A DNA stretch of 32,165 bases from Anaerolineae bacterium (lineage in GTDB: Bacteria; Chloroflexota; Anaerolineae; B4-G1): contig JAOAAG010000147.1 in the NCBI GenBank assembly GCA_026418995.1, positions 1 to 32,165 of the forward strand, written 5' to 3'. How positions within the stretch are numbered: position 1 is the stretch's first letter; the number at the start of each line of letters is the position of its first letter. The notes beneath the pieces were generated by a model, which was not told the DNA's origin, made no database searches, and saw only the letters and a list, made by a program, of their open reading frames with translations. Shown here piece by piece: positions 9,284 to 18,859 of the stretch. The position numbers and the translations under genes are program-made.

Positions 9284-9913
9284 CTATTGTGAACCATCCC
9301 TCGTGGCAGATTCTATAAGTCGCGCCCAGGCACGTCGTACCTGGGCGCGCGTCTGCTCAAGCGAGCCGGAGTTATCAATCACGACATCGGCGCGGGCGAT
9401 TTTCTCCTCCTGCGGCGGTTGGGCCTGAATGCGCAGCCTGGCCTCAGCCTCACTCAGGTTGCGTGCAGCCATAAGACGCTGAAGCTGCTGCTCCGGCCTG
9501 CATATGGTCACCCAGAGGCTGTCGTAAGCATCTGCCATGCCGGCCTCTATGAGCTTGATAGCCTCGACCACTACGACAGGGGCCGAGGAAGCAGCAATAC
9601 GCTGTGCGATAGCCGCGACGGTGGCCGGATGGACGAGCTGTTCCAATCGCGCCAGTGCCTCGGCATCGGCGAAGACAATCGCTCCCAGCCGTCGCCGGTC
9701 AATCTCTCCATCAGCAGCGAGGACCTGGGGGCCGAACGCCTCGACGATGGCGCTGTGGACAGGCGTGCCAGCCCGCATCACCTGATGGGCCACCTGGTCC
9801 GCGTCCACCACTTCAGCGCCCAGCTCGGCCAGCATCCGGGCCACGGTTGATTTGCCCGTGCCGATATTGCCGGTCAGGCCAATCAGTATGGGACGTCCAC
9901 GCTCAGGATTCAT
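9284..9913 (-). CDS. coaE: Dephospho-CoA kinase
   Basis: IGLTGNIGTGKSTVARMLAELGAEVVDADQVAHQVM...; coaE family layout. Confidence 0.95.
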   Translation of the reverse strand: MNPERGRPILIGLTGNIGTGKSTVARMLAELGAEVVDADQVAHQVMRAGTPVHSAIVEAFGPQVLAADGEIDRRRLGAIVFADAEALARLEQLVHPATVAAIAQRIAASSAPVVVVEAIKLIEAGMADAYDSLWVTICRPEQQLQRLMAARNLSEAEARLRIQAQPPQEEKIARADVVIDNSGSLEQTRAQVRRAWARLIESATRDGSQ

Positions 9914-11786
9914 CTATCCAGGCCGTAAGCAGGGCATCTAACCTGGCCTCGAGCTGAGTATATTCCTCTCCTAAACGACGTACCCGCTCGACGTCCTGCG
10001 CCTGGCTGGCGATCGCCAACTGGTTCTCCAGCTCCGCCTGACGTGCCTCCAGTTGCCCGATCAACTCCTCCAGCTCTGCACGGCGACGGGCCCGCAGAGC
10101 CGCTTCCCGCTCCGCCTGGCGGCGGGCTTCACGCTCCTGATCCCTGGCAGCGGTATGCCGCTGTTTCTGCTGCGCGGCTCTTTGAGAGCGACGTTGTGTC
10201 TCCCAGGCGTGGTATTCCTCGTACCCGTACTTGAAGTCCCATAGACGCCCATCCGCGATCGCCCAGACGCGAGTGACCAGGCCACGGATCAGGTAACGGT
10301 CATGGGTGACCAGCAGCAACGTGCCGCCAAACCCCGCGAGCACCTCCTGAAGGACCTCCTGCGAGGGGATGTCAAGATGACTGGTCGGCTCGTCGAGCAC
10401 CAGGAAGTTAGCACCCTGAAGCGCAAGCACGGCCAGGGCGACACGGGCCCTTTCACCTCCGGAGAGATCGGCGATGCGTTTGAACACGGCGTCGCCGGAG
10501 AAGCGGTAGCGACCCAGGAGATCGCGGGCCTGGTGAAGCGAGGTAATGCCTGCGTCCAGGACGGTATCCAGCACCGTCTTCGCGCGTTCAAGACCAGCAA
10601 GCCCCTGGGCAAAGTAGCCCGGACGCACGCTGGTTCCGAGACGCACCTGCCCGCTCAGCGGCTCAAGTTCCCCTATGATGGTGCGTAGAAAGGTGGTCTT
10701 ACCAGAGCCGTTCGGGCCCAGCAGGGCCACGCGCTCCCCCCGCCGCAGCTCCAGCTTCTCCACGCTGAACAGGGGAGTAGCAGGATCGTAGCCCACCACC
10801 AGACCATACAGCCCCACGACTAAATCGCCGCTGCGGAGCACCTCCCTGCCAAGCGACAAGGCCATCGGGCGATATTCCTGCGGGCGCTCGATCCGCTCCA
10901 TACGGGCGAGCAGTTTCTGCCGTCCCTGCGCCTGGCGGGTGCGCTGACCAGCGAGATTACGGCGGATGAACTCCTCCGTCTCCGCGATGAACTGCTGCTG
11001 GCGCCGGTACTCGGCTTGCTGATGGGCCTCCCGCGCGGCTTTCTGAGTCACGTAGACGCTGTAGTTGCCCCGGTAATGCTCCAGCCTGCCATACGCCAGC
11101 TCCCACACCCGATCAACGAGTGCATCCAGAAAGGCGCGGTCGTGAGCCACGATGACGAGGGCGCCAGCCCAGCTTTTCAGACGTTCCTCAAGCCACTCTA
11201 TTCCGGCCAAGTCCAGATGATTGGTCGGCTCGTCGAGGAGCAGGAGCTGTGGTTCCTCCAGCAACAGGCGGGCCAGCAACGCGCGCGTCTGCTGCCCTCC
11301 GCTGAGACAGGAAAGGGGACGGTGAAAGGTCTCGTCGCCGAAGCCAAGGCCATGCAGCACCTGCGCGATACGCTGCTCGTACAGGTAACCTCCAGCCTGC
11401 TCGAAGGCCTCAAGCGCCCGGCCATATCTGGCCAGCGCCCCATCCCGGGTAGCAGGGTCAGCTATGGCCAGCTCCAGGCGGCGCAGCGCGTCGGCCTGCT
11501 CGCGCAGCCCGGCAAACACCTCCTCCATCGCCTCCCACAGGGTGGCATGGGTATGCCAATCGGCCTGCTGGGGAAGATAGGCCACACGGATACCCTTGGC
11601 CCTGGTGACGGTGCCGGCGGTCGGTGTCTCCAGGCCCGCGAGGATGCGCAGCAGCGTCGTCTTCCCCGAGCCATTGGGCCCGATCAGGGCGATGCGGGCG
11701 CCGTGCGGTATGTCAAGCGTCACTCCCTCGAACACATCCTGGGAGCCGTATGATTTCGCCAGCTCTATCGCGCTCAGGAGAGGCAT
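9903..11786 (-). CDS. ABC-F family ATP-binding protein (two ABC domains, C-terminal coiled coil)
   Basis: Two Walker A (GPNGSGKTT) and two LSGG signatures. The ORF track begins at 11963, but MPLLSAIELAKSYG at 11786 fits the family N-terminus. 11-bp overlap with coaE. Confidence 0.93.
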   Translation of the reverse strand: MPLLSAIELAKSYGSQDVFEGVTLDIPHGARIALIGPNGSGKTTLLRILAGLETPTAGTVTRAKGIRVAYLPQQADWHTHATLWEAMEEVFAGLREQADALRRLELAIADPATRDGALARYGRALEAFEQAGGYLYEQRIAQVLHGLGFGDETFHRPLSCLSGGQQTRALLARLLLEEPQLLLLDEPTNHLDLAGIEWLEERLKSWAGALVIVAHDRAFLDALVDRVWELAYGRLEHYRGNYSVYVTQKAAREAHQQAEYRRQQQFIAETEEFIRRNLAGQRTRQAQGRQKLLARMERIERPQEYRPMALSLGREVLRSGDLVVGLYGLVVGYDPATPLFSVEKLELRRGERVALLGPNGSGKTTFLRTIIGELEPLSGQVRLGTSVRPGYFAQGLAGLERAKTVLDTVLDAGITSLHQARDLLGRYRFSGDAVFKRIADLSGGERARVALAVLALQGANFLVLDEPTSHLDIPSQEVLQEVLAGFGGTLLLVTHDRYLIRGLVTRVWAIADGRLWDFKYGYEEYHAWETQRRSQRAAQQKQRHTAARDQEREARRQAEREAALRARRRAELEELIGQLEARQAELENQLAIASQAQDVERVRRLGEEYTQLEARLDALLTAWIDES

Positions 11787-11796
11787 CGCGAGCAAA

Positions 11797-11824
11797 ATTA
11801 TACCACGGGTCAGAGGTAAGCCAA
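11797..11824 (-). promoter_or_regulatory. Candidate promoter of the ABC-F gene (TTGGCT-N16-TATAAT)
   Basis: Reverse complement: -35 at 11819-11824, -10 at 11797-11802; predicted +1 about 11790, ATG at 11786. Confidence 0.5.
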
Positions 11825-11843
11825 CCAGATGGTGGCCGGTAGT

Positions 11844-11872
11844 TTTACAGGGAATGGAAAATGCGGTATAAT
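11844..11872 (+). promoter_or_regulatory. Sigma70-type promoter of the RMD-like gene (TTTACA-N17-TATAAT)
   Basis: TTTACA 11844-11849, TATAAT 11867-11872. The track ATG at 11861 lies inside this promoter, so translation should begin downstream. Confidence 0.65.
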
Positions 11873-11953
11873 CTGCTACCCAGATACTGCCTGTGCCGGA
11901 GCGAGCGCACTTTACACCGGCAGAGGCAAGACCTTGCTTTAAAGGGGTACCCA

Positions 11954-12919
11954 TTGCGCGCACTGATCACCGGGGCAGGTGGTTTTGTCGGGCGACACCT
12001 ATGTACATATCTGCTGACCTGCACCGATTGGGAACTCGTGGGGACGGTCTACCCGGAACCAGTGGATGCTCAACCGGCAGCGCCTCGCCTGCATCTGCTC
12101 CATCTCGACCTGCGCGATTCGGCAGCGGTGCAGACGCTCATCGGCGAGACGCAACCGGAATTCATCTTCCACCTGGCAGCACAGGCCTTCGTGCCCTCCT
12201 CCTTTGCTGATCCGTGGGATACGCTGGAGAACAACATCCGTTCCGAGCTGAATCTGCTGGAGGCCGTGCGCCGTCTGGCGCTCCACCCGCGAGTGCTGGT
12301 GATCGGCTCGAACGAAGAGTATGGTGCCCCACAGCCGCACGAGCTGCCCCAGACAGAGGAGAGCCCGCTGCGTCCCAATAACCCCTACGCGGTCAGCAAG
12401 GTGGCTCAGGACTTTCTGGGACTTCAATATTACCTTGCCTACGGGATACCGGTGGTGCGGGTACGGCCTTTTAACCACACTGGACCCGGTCAATCACCCC
12501 GTTTCGTCGTGCCGGCCTTCGCCAGCCAGATCGCGCGCATCGAGGCCGGTTGCCAGCCGCCCGTGATGAAGGTGGGAAACCTGGAAGCTTCCCGCGATTT
12601 CACCGATGTGCGTGACATCGTGCGAGCGTATTACCTGGCGATCACTCAGGGTGCACCGGGCGAAGTGTACAACCTGGCCTCAGGACGACCACGCTCCATC
12701 AGGTTCGTACTGGAGACCCTCCTGGGGTACGCGCAGGTGGAAGTACATGTTGAGATTGACCCGCAGCTCTATCGCCCTGTGGACGTGCCCGTAGTCTACG
12801 GCAGCGCGGAGAAATTCCGCCGCCTGACTGGTTGGCAACCGGAGATCCCTTTCGAGCAGACCTTGCGCGACACACTTGACTATTGGCGAGCACGGGTACG
12901 CGAGGAGCACGCAGCTTAA
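11954..12919 (+). CDS. NAD-dependent epimerase, GDP-6-deoxy-D-mannose (GDP-4-keto) reductase-like
   Basis: TTG start at 11954 gives (M)RALITGAGGFVGRHL. Motifs NPYAVSK, VRPFNHTGPGQ, FVVPAFASQIARIEAG are typical of RMD-type reductases. Confidence 0.8.
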   Translation: MRALITGAGGFVGRHLCTYLLTCTDWELVGTVYPEPVDAQPAAPRLHLLHLDLRDSAAVQTLIGETQPEFIFHLAAQAFVPSSFADPWDTLENNIRSELNLLEAVRRLALHPRVLVIGSNEEYGAPQPHELPQTEESPLRPNNPYAVSKVAQDFLGLQYYLAYGIPVVRVRPFNHTGPGQSPRFVVPAFASQIARIEAGCQPPVMKVGNLEASRDFTDVRDIVRAYYLAITQGAPGEVYNLASGRPRSIRFVLETLLGYAQVEVHVEIDPQLYRPVDVPVVYGSAEKFRRLTGWQPEIPFEQTLRDTLDYWRARVREEHAA

Positions 12920-13990
<1,071 letters not shown>

Positions 13991-14028
13991 TCCCCCTCCC
14001 GGAGGGGAATAACCTGTGGAGGCACGCG

Positions 14029-15450
14029 ATGAGCAACATCAAGTTCGGCACTGATGGGTGGCGTGGACGCATTGCAGAGGACTACACGTTCGACAATGTG
14101 CGCCGCTGTGCGCAGGGCTTTGCCGCTTACCTGATCGCGCATGGCAAAGAGGGAAGCGACCTTGTCATCGGCTACGACAGACGCTTTGCCGCTGAGCACT
14201 TCGCGGCTGCCGCCGCCGAGGTGATGGCAGGCAACGGCTTTCACGTCTGGCTGACCGATAAGGCGACCCCCACACCGGTAATTTCTTACTCGATCGTGGA
14301 ACGCGGCGCAGCCGGGGGCATCAACATCACTGCCAGCCATAACCCGCCCTCGGACTGTGGCTTCAAGGTGCGCGACGAGCATGGGGCCGCGGTCGCTCCC
14401 GAAGGGTTAAGAGAGATCGAAGCCCTCATCCCACCTCTGGACCAGGTCAGGCGCATGCCCCTCGCCCAGGCTCAGGCCCAGGGACGCATTACCATCTGGG
14501 AGCCGGCCCCGGCTTACCTGGCCCATATCAGTAAACTCGTTGACGTGGAGCCGATAAAGGAGGCTGGGCTGCACATCCTGGTCGAGCCGATGTGGGGGAA
14601 CGGCGCGGGCTGGTTCCCGCGCCTCCTGGCGGGCGGCAAGACCATGGTCACGGAAATCCACAGCGAGCGCAACCCTCTCTTCCCGGAGATGCTGCGCCCC
14701 GAGCCGATCCCGCCCAACGTGGATGTCGCGCTCCGCAAAACGGTCGAGCTGGGAGCCGACGTGTGCCTGATCCTGGACGGGGACGCCGACCGCATGGGTA
14801 TCGGTGACGAGCACGGCGTGTTCGTCAATCAGCTCCAGGTTTACGCGCTGCTGGCCTATTACTTTCTGGAAGTGCGTGGCGAGCGTGGCCCCATCGTCAA
14901 AACCCTCTCCACGACCTCCATGCTGGAGAAACTGGGTGAGCTGTACGGAGTTCCGGTCTACCAGACTGGCGTGGGCTTCAAGTTCGTGGGGCCCAAAATG
15001 CTGGAGACGAACGCGCTGATCGGCGGGGAGGAAAGCGGCGGCTACGCCTTCCGGGGCAGCGTACCCGAGCGGGACGGCATACTCGGCAATCTCTACTTCC
15101 TCGACCTGATGGTACGCACAGGCAAGAGCCCGGCCCAGTTGTTGAAACAGTTGTACACCAGGTTAGGCGCGACCTATTACTACGACCGGGTGGACACACA
15201 GTTCCCTCCGGAGCAACGGCCCCAGGCACAGGCACGCCTGGACGCCGCTCGTCCGACCTCCCTGGCCGGGTTACGTGTCACCGACGTCCTCACGACCGAC
15301 GGCTACAAATATGTGCTGGAGGACGGGGGCTGGCTCCTGATCCGTTTCTCCGGCACGGAGCCGATCGTACGCGTCTATTGCGAGACCACCGATGAACGCC
15401 GGGTGAAACCATTGCTGGACGAGGGATTGGCACTGATCGGGCTGGTCTGA
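14029..15450 (+). CDS. Phosphoglucomutase/phosphomannomutase family phosphohexomutase
   Basis: KFGTDGWRG, catalytic TASHNPP, metal site [15 protein letters not shown]. Confidence 0.93.
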   Translation: MSNIKFGTDGWRGRIAEDYTFDNVRRCAQGFAAYLIAHGKEGSDLVIGYDRRFAAEHFAAAAAEVMAGNGFHVWLTDKATPTPVISYSIVERGAAGGINITASHNPPSDCGFKVRDEHGAAVAPEGLREIEALIPPLDQVRRMPLAQAQAQGRITIWEPAPAYLAHISKLVDVEPIKEAGLHILVEPMWGNGAGWFPRLLAGGKTMVTEIHSERNPLFPEMLRPEPIPPNVDVALRKTVELGADVCLILDGDADRMGIGDEHGVFVNQLQVYALLAYYFLEVRGERGPIVKTLSTTSMLEKLGELYGVPVYQTGVGFKFVGPKMLETNALIGGEESGGYAFRGSVPERDGILGNLYFLDLMVRTGKSPAQLLKQLYTRLGATYYYDRVDTQFPPEQRPQAQARLDAARPTSLAGLRVTDVLTTDGYKYVLEDGGWLLIRFSGTEPIVRVYCETTDERRVKPLLDEGLALIGLV

Positions 15451-15479
15451 GGGTTCGGGGTTCGGAAGCCGGGGTTGGG

Positions 15480-16250
15480 GTGTTGCTGGTTGATTCCCAC
15501 GCTCACCTGAGCTTTGCGCAGTTCGATGCCGACCGCGACGCAGTCATCCGACGAGCGCGTGAGGCCGGGGTCACCGCTATCCTCGAAGTCGGCGCCGACC
15601 TGGAGTCCAGCCGTGCGGCGGTGGCGCTGGCGGAGCGGTACACATTCATCTACGCCACTGTAGGTGTCCACCCGCACGACGCCACAGCGCTCACCCCGGG
15701 AGCACTGGCGGAATTGCGTGCACTCGCCTCCCATCCCAAGGTCGTCGCCATCGGCGAGATCGGGCTGGATTATTACCGCGATCTATCGCCGCGCGATGTG
15801 CAACGACGGGCCTTCGAGGCGCAGTTGGCGCTGGCGGCGGACGGGCGGCCGGTGGTCATCCATTGCCGTGAGGCGCTCGATGAGGTACTGGCTATCCTGC
15901 GGGGCTGGAAAGGCAGCGGCGTGATGCACTCCTATTCCGGCGGGCCGGGGCGGCTGGACGAGGTTCTGGCCTTGGGGTTTTGTGTGAGCCTCTCCGGGCC
16001 GGTGACTTTCCCCAAGTCCGAGCGGCTGCGGGCGGTGGCGGCGGCGGTGCCCTTGGACCGGCTGTTAGTCGAAACCGATTGCCCTTATCTGACGCCGGAG
16101 CCGTACCGTGGACGCCGCAACGAGCCGGCCTATGTGCGCTATGTGGTCGAGGCGGTAGCCAGAGCCAGGGGTTTGAGCGCGGAGGCCGTTGCCAGAGCTA
16201 CGGCAGAAAACGCGCGTCGTCTGTTTGCAGGGTTAAGCCCTGGACACTAA
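15480..16250 (+). CDS. TatD-family metal-dependent hydrolase
   Basis: DSHAHLSF, GVHPHDA, GEIGLDYY, HCREA, ETDCPYLTPEPYRGRRNEP. Confidence 0.93.
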   Translation: MLLVDSHAHLSFAQFDADRDAVIRRAREAGVTAILEVGADLESSRAAVALAERYTFIYATVGVHPHDATALTPGALAELRALASHPKVVAIGEIGLDYYRDLSPRDVQRRAFEAQLALAADGRPVVIHCREALDEVLAILRGWKGSGVMHSYSGGPGRLDEVLALGFCVSLSGPVTFPKSERLRAVAAAVPLDRLLVETDCPYLTPEPYRGRRNEPAYVRYVVEAVARARGLSAEAVARATAENARRLFAGLSPGH

Positions 16251-16329
16251 CCCTGGATCCTGTACCGCCAAAGCCCTGCGAGACAGCAGCAAAGGCAGGA
16301 CACAGAGGCGAGGGATCAGGGAGGTCGGA

Positions 16330-17340
16330 TTGTCGGAGCTACCTTTTCTTGTCCTCATCCGGGACGAGTTGGAGCAGGTGGAGCAGTTGCTGAGGCGGCG
16401 TCCGCCGGATACTTACCCCGCGATCACTGAGGCAATAGAGCGCCTGGTTAGCAGCGGAGGCAAGCGTATCCGTCCGGCGCTGGTACTGCTTTCCGCCCGT
16501 CTGTGCGGCGCGGGATTGGAACGGGCGCTATTCGCTGCCGCTGCTGTCGAAATGCTCCACACGGCCACGCTCATCCATGACGATCTTATTGACGGGGCAA
16601 CAGTACGGAGAGGACAAAGCACGTTGAACGCCACCCATTCGCCGGCTGAGACAGTACTGATCGGCGATTACGTCTTCGCCTATGCTGCTTATCTGGCCTC
16701 GCAGACGGAGAGCACCCGGTTAATGTGCCGCTTCGCCGAGACGCTGATGGTCATCTGTCAGGGTGAGGTGCGCCAGATGCTGGGCGGCCGGGGCGGGAGC
16801 TTCAGTTTCCGCGAGTACGAGCAGAGGATTTACGCCAAAACCGCCTCTCTTATCTCGCTCGCTGCGGAGGCCGGGGCTATCCTGGCTTCCGCCGACGAGC
16901 GTGCCGTGCAGGCCCTACGTCTCTACGGGAAACATCTGGGCCTGGCCTTCCAGATCGTAGATGATGTGCTTGACTTCACGGCCGACGAGGAGATGCTGGG
17001 CAAGCCGGTGGGCAGCGACCTGCGGCAGGGCCTGTTCACCCTCCCATTTCTTCTGTTCATCGAGTTAGAAGCCCAACATCCCGTAGCACGCCGGGCACTG
17101 GAAGGAGAGTATGCGGCAGGTAGAGCGCCGCTCTCGGAAGCCGCGCTGTATGAGGCTGTACAGGCAGTAGCCGGGTCAAAGGCCATCGAACAGGCTATGG
17201 AGATAGCCGATCGGCACATCGAGTGGGCGAAGGAGGCGCTGGCCTCCCCCGCCCTCTCCTCCTGTGCCACCGATGCCAGAAGAGATTATCTCATCGCCCT
17301 GCTGGAACTGGCCGATTTTGTCGTGCGCCGTCGCTTCTGA
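16330..17340 (+). CDS. Polyprenyl (isoprenyl) diphosphate synthase
   Basis: GGKRIRP, first Asp motif LIHDDLIDGA, second Asp motif QIVDDVLDF; TTG start. Confidence 0.93.
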   Translation: MSELPFLVLIRDELEQVEQLLRRRPPDTYPAITEAIERLVSSGGKRIRPALVLLSARLCGAGLERALFAAAAVEMLHTATLIHDDLIDGATVRRGQSTLNATHSPAETVLIGDYVFAYAAYLASQTESTRLMCRFAETLMVICQGEVRQMLGGRGGSFSFREYEQRIYAKTASLISLAAEAGAILASADERAVQALRLYGKHLGLAFQIVDDVLDFTADEEMLGKPVGSDLRQGLFTLPFLLFIELEAQHPVARRALEGEYAAGRAPLSEAALYEAVQAVAGSKAIEQAMEIADRHIEWAKEALASPALSSCATDARRDYLIALLELADFVVRRRF

Positions 17341-17341
17341 C

Positions 17342-18322
17342 ATGGTGGACCTCTCGGTGATCATTGTCAACTGGAATGTGCGCGCACTGCTGCGCCGCTG
17401 TTTGCACTCCGTCCTCTATCCCCAACCGAAACCAGGACTGGAAGTGATCGTCGTTGACAACGGCTCCACTGACGGGAGCGCCGCAATGGTGCGGCAAGAG
17501 TTCCCCAATGTCTGCCTCATTGCTAACCACGACAACCGTGGTTTCCCCGCTGCCAACAACCAGGGTATCGCGATCGCCAGAGGACGTTATATCCTGCTGC
17601 TGAACCCGGATACCGAGGTGGTGGGCGATGCCCTTTCGACGCTGGTCGCATTTGCCGATGCCCATCCCGATGTCGGAGTTGTCGGCCCACAGCTTCTGTA
17701 CCCCGATGGCCGTGTGCAACCCTCGCGACGACGCTTCCCGACCCTGGCGACGGCGTTCTTTGAGTCCACCTGGCTGCAGCCCTACGCTCCCCGGCGCCTG
17801 TTGGAGCGGTATTACGTCTCCGACCGGCCGGATGACATACCCCAGGACGTGGACTGGGTATGCGGAGCGGCGCTGATGGCCCGCCGTGAGGCGATTGCTC
17901 AGGTCGGGCTGATGGACGAGGGCTTCTTTATGTACTCGGAAGAACTGGACTGGTGTCGCCGCTTCAAGGAGGCTGGCTGGCGCGTTGTTTACCTGCCCAC
18001 AGCTAAGGTGATACACCACGAGGGCAAGAGCAGTGAGCAGGTGTTGCCGGCCCGCCATGTCCATTTTCAGACCAGCAAGGTGCGTTACTTTCGCAAGTAC
18101 CATGGCGCTCTGGCTGCCGAGACACTCCGTCTGTTCCTGCTGGGCACCTATCTGTGGCAGATCGGAGTGGAGGGCTGCAAGTGGCTCGTCGGCCACAAAC
18201 GGCCTTTACGTGCGCAGCGCATTGCCGCCTATCGGCAGGTGCTGGTTTCAGGATTGCGGGTACCGGAGGGCCAGAGGGACTTCGGGGTAGAGTTGCCGGT
18301 GGCCGGCTATAAAAATGGTTAA
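17342..18322 (+). CDS. Glycosyltransferase family 2 (rhamnosyltransferase-like)
   Basis: ATG at 17342 gives MVDLSVIIVNWNVRALLRRCLHS; VVDNGSTDGS, LLLNPDTEV, MYSEELDWCRR. The track start at 17264 is too early. Confidence 0.92.
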   Translation: MVDLSVIIVNWNVRALLRRCLHSVLYPQPKPGLEVIVVDNGSTDGSAAMVRQEFPNVCLIANHDNRGFPAANNQGIAIARGRYILLLNPDTEVVGDALSTLVAFADAHPDVGVVGPQLLYPDGRVQPSRRRFPTLATAFFESTWLQPYAPRRLLERYYVSDRPDDIPQDVDWVCGAALMARREAIAQVGLMDEGFFMYSEELDWCRRFKEAGWRVVYLPTAKVIHHEGKSSEQVLPARHVHFQTSKVRYFRKYHGALAAETLRLFLLGTYLWQIGVEGCKWLVGHKRPLRAQRIAAYRQVLVSGLRVPEGQRDFGVELPVAGYKNG

Positions 18323-18484
18323 GCTCCAAGTGGCTTACTTGGTTTCTTCAGATCGGTTCTCATCTTTCTTCCTCTGACAACCTCCTTCCTGGCCCGAGTT
18401 TACGTTCCAGGCTCTCATCGGCTGTCAGATTGTTAAAGATAAGTTCCTCTCTGCTTCCACCTTTCGGTCTCTTGGAGCTTAACC
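18317..18484 (-). ncRNA. Candidate structured small RNA (~168 nt) with 14-bp closing stem; identity unknown
   Basis: Perfect 14-bp inverted repeat GGTTAAGCTCCAAG (18317-18330) / CTTGGAGCTTAACC (18471-18484). Nested stems TCTGACAGCC/GGTTGTCAGA and ATCTTT/AAAGAT. Consensus-like promoter with predicted +1 at 18484. Minus-strand ATTTTTATA follows the 3' arm. No ORF reported on this strand here. Confidence 0.6.
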
Positions 18485-18490
18485 GCCCTT

Positions 18491-18519
18491 AATATAGCAC
18501 AACTTGTATGCCGTGTCAA
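18491..18519 (-). promoter_or_regulatory. Sigma70-type promoter TTGACA-N17-TATATT driving the candidate ncRNA
   Basis: Reverse complement: -35 at 18514-18519, -10 at 18491-18496; +1 expected about 18484. Confidence 0.65.
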
Positions 18520-18531
18520 TAGGTTATGAAA

Positions 18532-18560
18532 TTGTTAATAGTTTGTTAACAACTTGTTAA
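18532..18560. repeat. Three TTGTTAA boxes with exact 11-bp spacing
   Basis: 18532-18538, 18543-18549, 18554-18560; about -48 to -76 relative to the predicted ncRNA +1. Confidence 0.75.
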
Positions 18561-18571
18561 GAGCCATGTGT

Positions 18572-18614
18572 GCCATATATTGGGATTATCACAGAATAAC
18601 CTCCAATATATGGC
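18572..18614. repeat. Perfect 12-bp inverted repeat GCCATATATTGG-N19-CCAATATATGGC
   Basis: Arms 18572-18583 and 18603-18614 in AT-rich intergenic DNA. Confidence 0.8.
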
Positions 18615-18642
18615 GGTGAATCACGCTCTCGCGAGAAGTACA

Positions 18643-18665
18643 TTTTAAGGTTAATTTTAAGGTTA
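18643..18665. repeat. 12-bp tandem direct repeat TTTTAAGGTTA
   Basis: Copies 18643-18653 and 18655-18665. Confidence 0.7.
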
Positions 18666-18859
18666 TTATGTAAATTAATACCGGGCAAGCGTCGTATGAA
18701 CAGCCATTGCATGCCGGCGGCCGATATGGTAGCCGAGTTTGCGCCTTTATGGTACAATACCTTATATCCTTGGCAATCCTGCCAAGGGCAACACCCTACC
18801 AGAGCAGGCAGGGCGGAATGCTTTGCCTGAAGACAACCAGATTCGATTCCCAGGAGACT

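Noticed and set aside
8973-9318. ORFs of 86 and 106 aa with repeated RSLRFNENRKGRKERKEDMENPL
   Set aside because: Artefacts of the 78-bp repeat (a multiple of three, stop-free on both strands); not protein genes.
15451-15480. GGGTTCGGGGTTCGG direct repeat between the phosphohexomutase and TatD genes
   Set aside because: Too short and simple; likely slippage, no further structure.
18317-18484. MITE interpretation of the 14-bp terminal inverted repeats
   Set aside because: No target-site duplication seen at the ends (flanks ...aaaaat and gccctt differ), and the aligned promoter/+1 favours an RNA gene; not fully excluded without a genome copy count.
18584-18602. DnaA-box-like TTATCACAG suggesting an origin
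   Set aside because: Does not match TTATCCACA, only one instance, and no dnaA/dnaN/rpmH context.
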